Assembly (NCBI GenBank): GCA_036250195.1
Contig: JAVHZZ010000008.1
Location: 5,084,934 to 5,148,933, forward strand
Length of the DNA stretch: 64,000 bases
Reading direction: 5' to 3'
From: Mixophyes australis
Lineage: Eukaryota; Chordata; Amphibia; Anura; Limnodynastidae
How positions within the stretch are numbered: position 1 is the first letter of the stretch; the number at the start of each line of letters is the position of its first letter. This document shows positions 62,401-64,000 of the stretch, one piece after another. A program made the translations under genes and the position numbers. Below the pieces are notes generated by a model. The model saw only the letters and a list, made by a program, of their open reading frames with translations, did not search any database and was not told the DNA's origin.

Positions 62401-64000
62401 CCAGTGGAAGAGACAGATGTGCCAGGTGTAGTGGTACCAGTGGAAGATACCGTTGTTCCTGATGTAGTGGTACCATTGTAAGAGACCGTTGTTCCGGGTG
62501 TAGTTGTATCACTGGAAGAGACAGTTGTTCCAGGTGCAGTGGTACCATTGGAAGAGACCGTTGTTCCAGGTGTAGTTGTATCACTGGAAGAGACAGTTGG
62601 GCCAGGTGTAGTGGTACCAGTGGAAGATACCGTTGTTCCTGATGTAGTGGTACCATTGTAAGAGACCGTTGTTCCGGGTGTAGTTGTATCACTGGAAGAG
62701 ACAGTTGTTCCAGGTGCAGTGGTACCAGTGGAAGAGACAGTTGTTCCAGGTGTAGTGGTACCATTGTAAGAGACCGTTGTTCCGGGTGTAGTTGTATCAC
62801 TGGAAGAGACAGTTGTTCCAGGTGTAGTGGTACCAGTGGAAGTGACAGTTGTTCCAGGTGTTGTTGTACCAGTGGAAGAGACAGTTGATCCAGGTGTAGT
62901 GGTACCAGTGGAAGAGACAGTTGATCCAGGTGTAGTGGTACCAATGGAAGAGACAGTTGTTACGGGTGTTGTGGTACCAGTGGAAGAGACAGTTGTTCCA
63001 GGTGTTGTGGTACCAGTGGAAGAGACAGTTGTTCCAGGTGTTGTGGTACCAGTGGAAGAGACAGTTGATCCAGGTGTAGTGGTACCAATGGAAGAGACAG
63101 TTGTTCCAGGTGTAGTGGTACCAGTGGAAGAGACAGTTGTTCCAGGTGTTGTGGTACCAGTGGAAGAGACAGTTGTTCCAGGTGTTGTGGTACCAGTAAA
63201 ACTTGTAGTTATCTCAGTTATATTAGTACCAATAAATGTAGTAGTCACTGCAGGTTTGGTAGCATCGGTGTAAGAGGTAGTTTTTGCAGGTGTAGTGCTA
63301 CCATCTATAAGAGCGTTTGTGTCTGGAGTCAGGACACCAGTTAGAGGTGTAGTGGTTGTACTGTGTCTGGTTGTTGTGTTAGGTGTAACAGTTGAACTGT
63401 GTCCTGTTGCGGTTCCTGTCTCGCTGGAAGTAATTAGCATTGTGCTAGATCCAGATGTTGCAGTAGGTGTGCGCATTGTGCTAGATCCAGATGTTGCAGT
63501 AGGTGCGCGTATTGTGCCAGATCCAGATGTTGCAGTAGGTGCGCGCGTTGTGCTAGATCCAGATGTTGCAGTAGGAGCGCGCATTGTGCTAGATCCAGAT
63601 GTTGCAGTAGGTGTGCGCATTGTGCTAGATCCTGATGTTGCAGTAGGTGTGCGCATTGTGCTAGATCCAGATGTTGCAGTAGGTGTGCGCACTGTGCTAG
63701 ATCCAGATGTTGCAGTAGGTGTGCGCATTGTGCTAGATCCAGATGTTGCAGTAGGAGCGCGCATTGTGCTAGATCCAGATGTTGCAGTAGGTGTGCGCAT
63801 TGTGCTAGATCCTGATGTTGCAGTAGGTGTGCGCATTGTGCTAGATCCAGATGTTGCAGTAGGTGTGCGCACTGTGCTAGATCCAGATGTTGCAGTAGGT
63901 GTGCGCATTGTGCTAGATCCAGATGTTGCAGCAGGTGCGCGCATTGTGCTAGATCCAGATGTTGCAGTAGGTGTGCGCATTGTGCTAGATCCAGATGTTG
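56436..64000 (-). CDS. Mucin-like single-pass membrane protein, 3' part (5' end off window)
   Basis: I do not recognise the gene. Coding exons in transcript order: at least 64000-59964, then 59475-59378, then 56495-56436 (stop TGA). The first is open from the window edge and encodes over 1300 residues: an array of MRTPTATSGSST units, a unique Thr-rich spacer (about 63200-63440), then about 87 units like STGTTTPGTTVS. This is heavily O-glycosylatable mucin sequence. Its end (TSGAGVLFTGPNLNRT ... NSITT) runs to donor GTAAGT after 59964 in phase 1, which joins the next exon exactly. That exon encodes VAAAEETFPVYAR followed by a hydrophobic segment (ALIGLLITAIVAMPVLICL), a likely transmembrane helix. 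The last exon adds a 19-residue tail ending SGGLNV. One base is out of frame between array and end at about 60066-60072. No SEA or EGF domain is visible here. Confidence 0.7.
56733..57072 (+). mobile_element. Full-length tRNA-headed SINE with L2-like tail
   Basis: The head reads GGGGCAGCATGGTGGCTCAG ... TGGTTAGCACTTCTG (A-box-like) and GAGTTCAATTCCC (B-box-like). The body follows (gtttgcgtgggtttcctccgggttctccggtttcc), then 'taggttaattggct', 'gactgtaagctccaatggg', and a tail 'ggcgctatatataaatacatggtgatgatgatga'. It is the most complete family member in the window and should not be called a tRNA gene. Confidence 0.92.
57110..59365 (-). mobile_element. Very degenerate L1/Tx1-type LINE remnants in mucin-like gene intron
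   Basis: Minus-strand pieces around 58.35-58.48 kb (a CFIWEKK-like stretch, compare FKFIWNNKK of the 24-kb LINE), 58.84-59.0 kb (LGI-like block after a Phe-rich strand) and 59.0-59.15 kb resemble RT downstream regions in the right order. A 68-codon minus frame at 57127-57333 may be its C-terminus. It is interrupted by the MITE at 58491-58805. Evidence is weak and boundaries approximate. Confidence 0.4.
58491..58805 (-). mobile_element. MITE with 'attcattaagg' ends, copy 2
   Basis: Minus-orientation relative of the 54.33-kb element: 'ggtcctgatacattaag' at the left, 'ttccttaatgaattagccc' at the right, with 'gcaaggggtgcaaattagtttattattttgc' in the body. Confidence 0.85.
59535..59850 (-). mobile_element. 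MITE with 'attcattaag' ends, copy 3
   Basis: It begins 'gggtctgattcattaagtaaag' and ends 'tttccttaatgaatcaggct', with the same body as copy 2. It lies in the intron between the repeat exon and the transmembrane exon of the mucin-like gene. Confidence 0.87.
60072..63200 (-). repeat. 36-bp coding minisatellite, STGTTTPGTTVS units (about 87)
   Basis: On the minus strand a 36-bp unit encodes 12 residues, with frequent variants at few positions (T/I in S-T/I-G, P/S/T before GTT, V/S/D alternatives). Because the unit is a multiple of three and lacks stops, several frames are open on both strands. Higher-order similarity between blocks (for example 60.42-60.96 kb, and 62.46-62.80 kb with its S-D-T-T-T-P-G-T variant) points to duplication of multi-unit segments. 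Confidence 0.97.
63440..64000 (-). repeat. 36-bp coding minisatellite, MRTPTATSGSST units
   Basis: At least 15 near-identical 36-bp units, continuing off the window edge. The unit is different in sequence from the neighbouring array but has the same 36-bp length and the same reading frame. Variation is mostly Thr/Ala at position 3 and Met/Val/Thr/Ile at position 1. A multi-unit block appears duplicated (about 63460-63700 resembles 63700-63940). Confidence 0.96.

Noticed and set aside
60017..62944. Minus-strand Leu/Pro/His-rich ORFs (LEQLSLPLVP repeats) overlapping the mucin frame
   Set aside because: Out of frame with the mucin coding units; they are a shadow of the same repeat.
60091..63273. 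Plus-strand valine/glutamate-rich ORFs as a gene
   Set aside because: Open only because the 36-bp unit has no stops in these frames. The opposite strand has Thr/Ser/Pro mucin composition, splice sites and a transmembrane exon.

Overview
The window is vertebrate nuclear DNA, most likely from a frog. Three intron-bearing genes have clear mammalian orthologues: MED8, ELOVL1 and CDC20. The intergenic DNA and introns are full of element types I associate with anuran genomes: hAT-like MITEs with 8-bp target duplications, palindromic MITEs, Tc1/mariner remnants, a tRNA-headed SINE, and L2- and Tx1/L1-type LINE fragments. From memory, human 1p34.2 runs MPL-CDC20-ELOVL1-MED8-SZT2. The order and relative orientation of MED8, ELOVL1 and CDC20 here agree with that, read in the opposite direction. 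The species is an inference; no sequence search was possible.

Layout. 1-2.27 kb: a G-rich 37-bp minisatellite next to a compact promoter with two ETS-type CCGGAAGT sites. 2.27-9.5 kb: MED8 (+), seven coding exons, 267 aa. Its intron 1 holds Tc1, foldback and L2 elements, and its intron 2 holds a 122-bp tandem repeat that runs into the exon 3 splice acceptor. 9.5-21 kb: mobile elements, an inverted repeat and a 148-bp tandem array. About 21.1-39.8 kb: ELOVL1 (+), seven coding exons, 290 aa, with possible non-coding first exons near 21.3 and 21.6 kb. A 2.07-kb L1/Tx1-type LINE with an exact 17-bp target duplication lies at 24.2-26.3 kb. 39.8-44.2 kb: convergent intergenic space containing a second Tc1 remnant with a hAT MITE inside it. 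44.2-50.6 kb: CDC20 (-), ten coding exons plus a non-coding first exon, 507 aa. A 40-bp-class minisatellite fills much of its intron 1, and its promoter has CCAAT boxes and a CDE/CHR-like pair. 50.9-55.6 kb: LINE remnant and MITEs. 55.6-64 kb (-): the 3' part of an unrecognised membrane-anchored mucin-like gene. It has a giant exon made of two different 12-residue (36-bp) Thr/Ser/Pro repeat arrays, then a phase-matched transmembrane exon and a short tail exon. Its 5' end lies beyond the window.

The three conserved genes act in separate housekeeping processes: Mediator transcription, very-long-chain fatty acid elongation and anaphase control. Nothing suggests a joint pathway. The most novel item is the mucin-like gene, which sits beside CDC20 where mammals have MPL, and which shows a one-base frame break between its repeat array and its C-terminal coding sequence.
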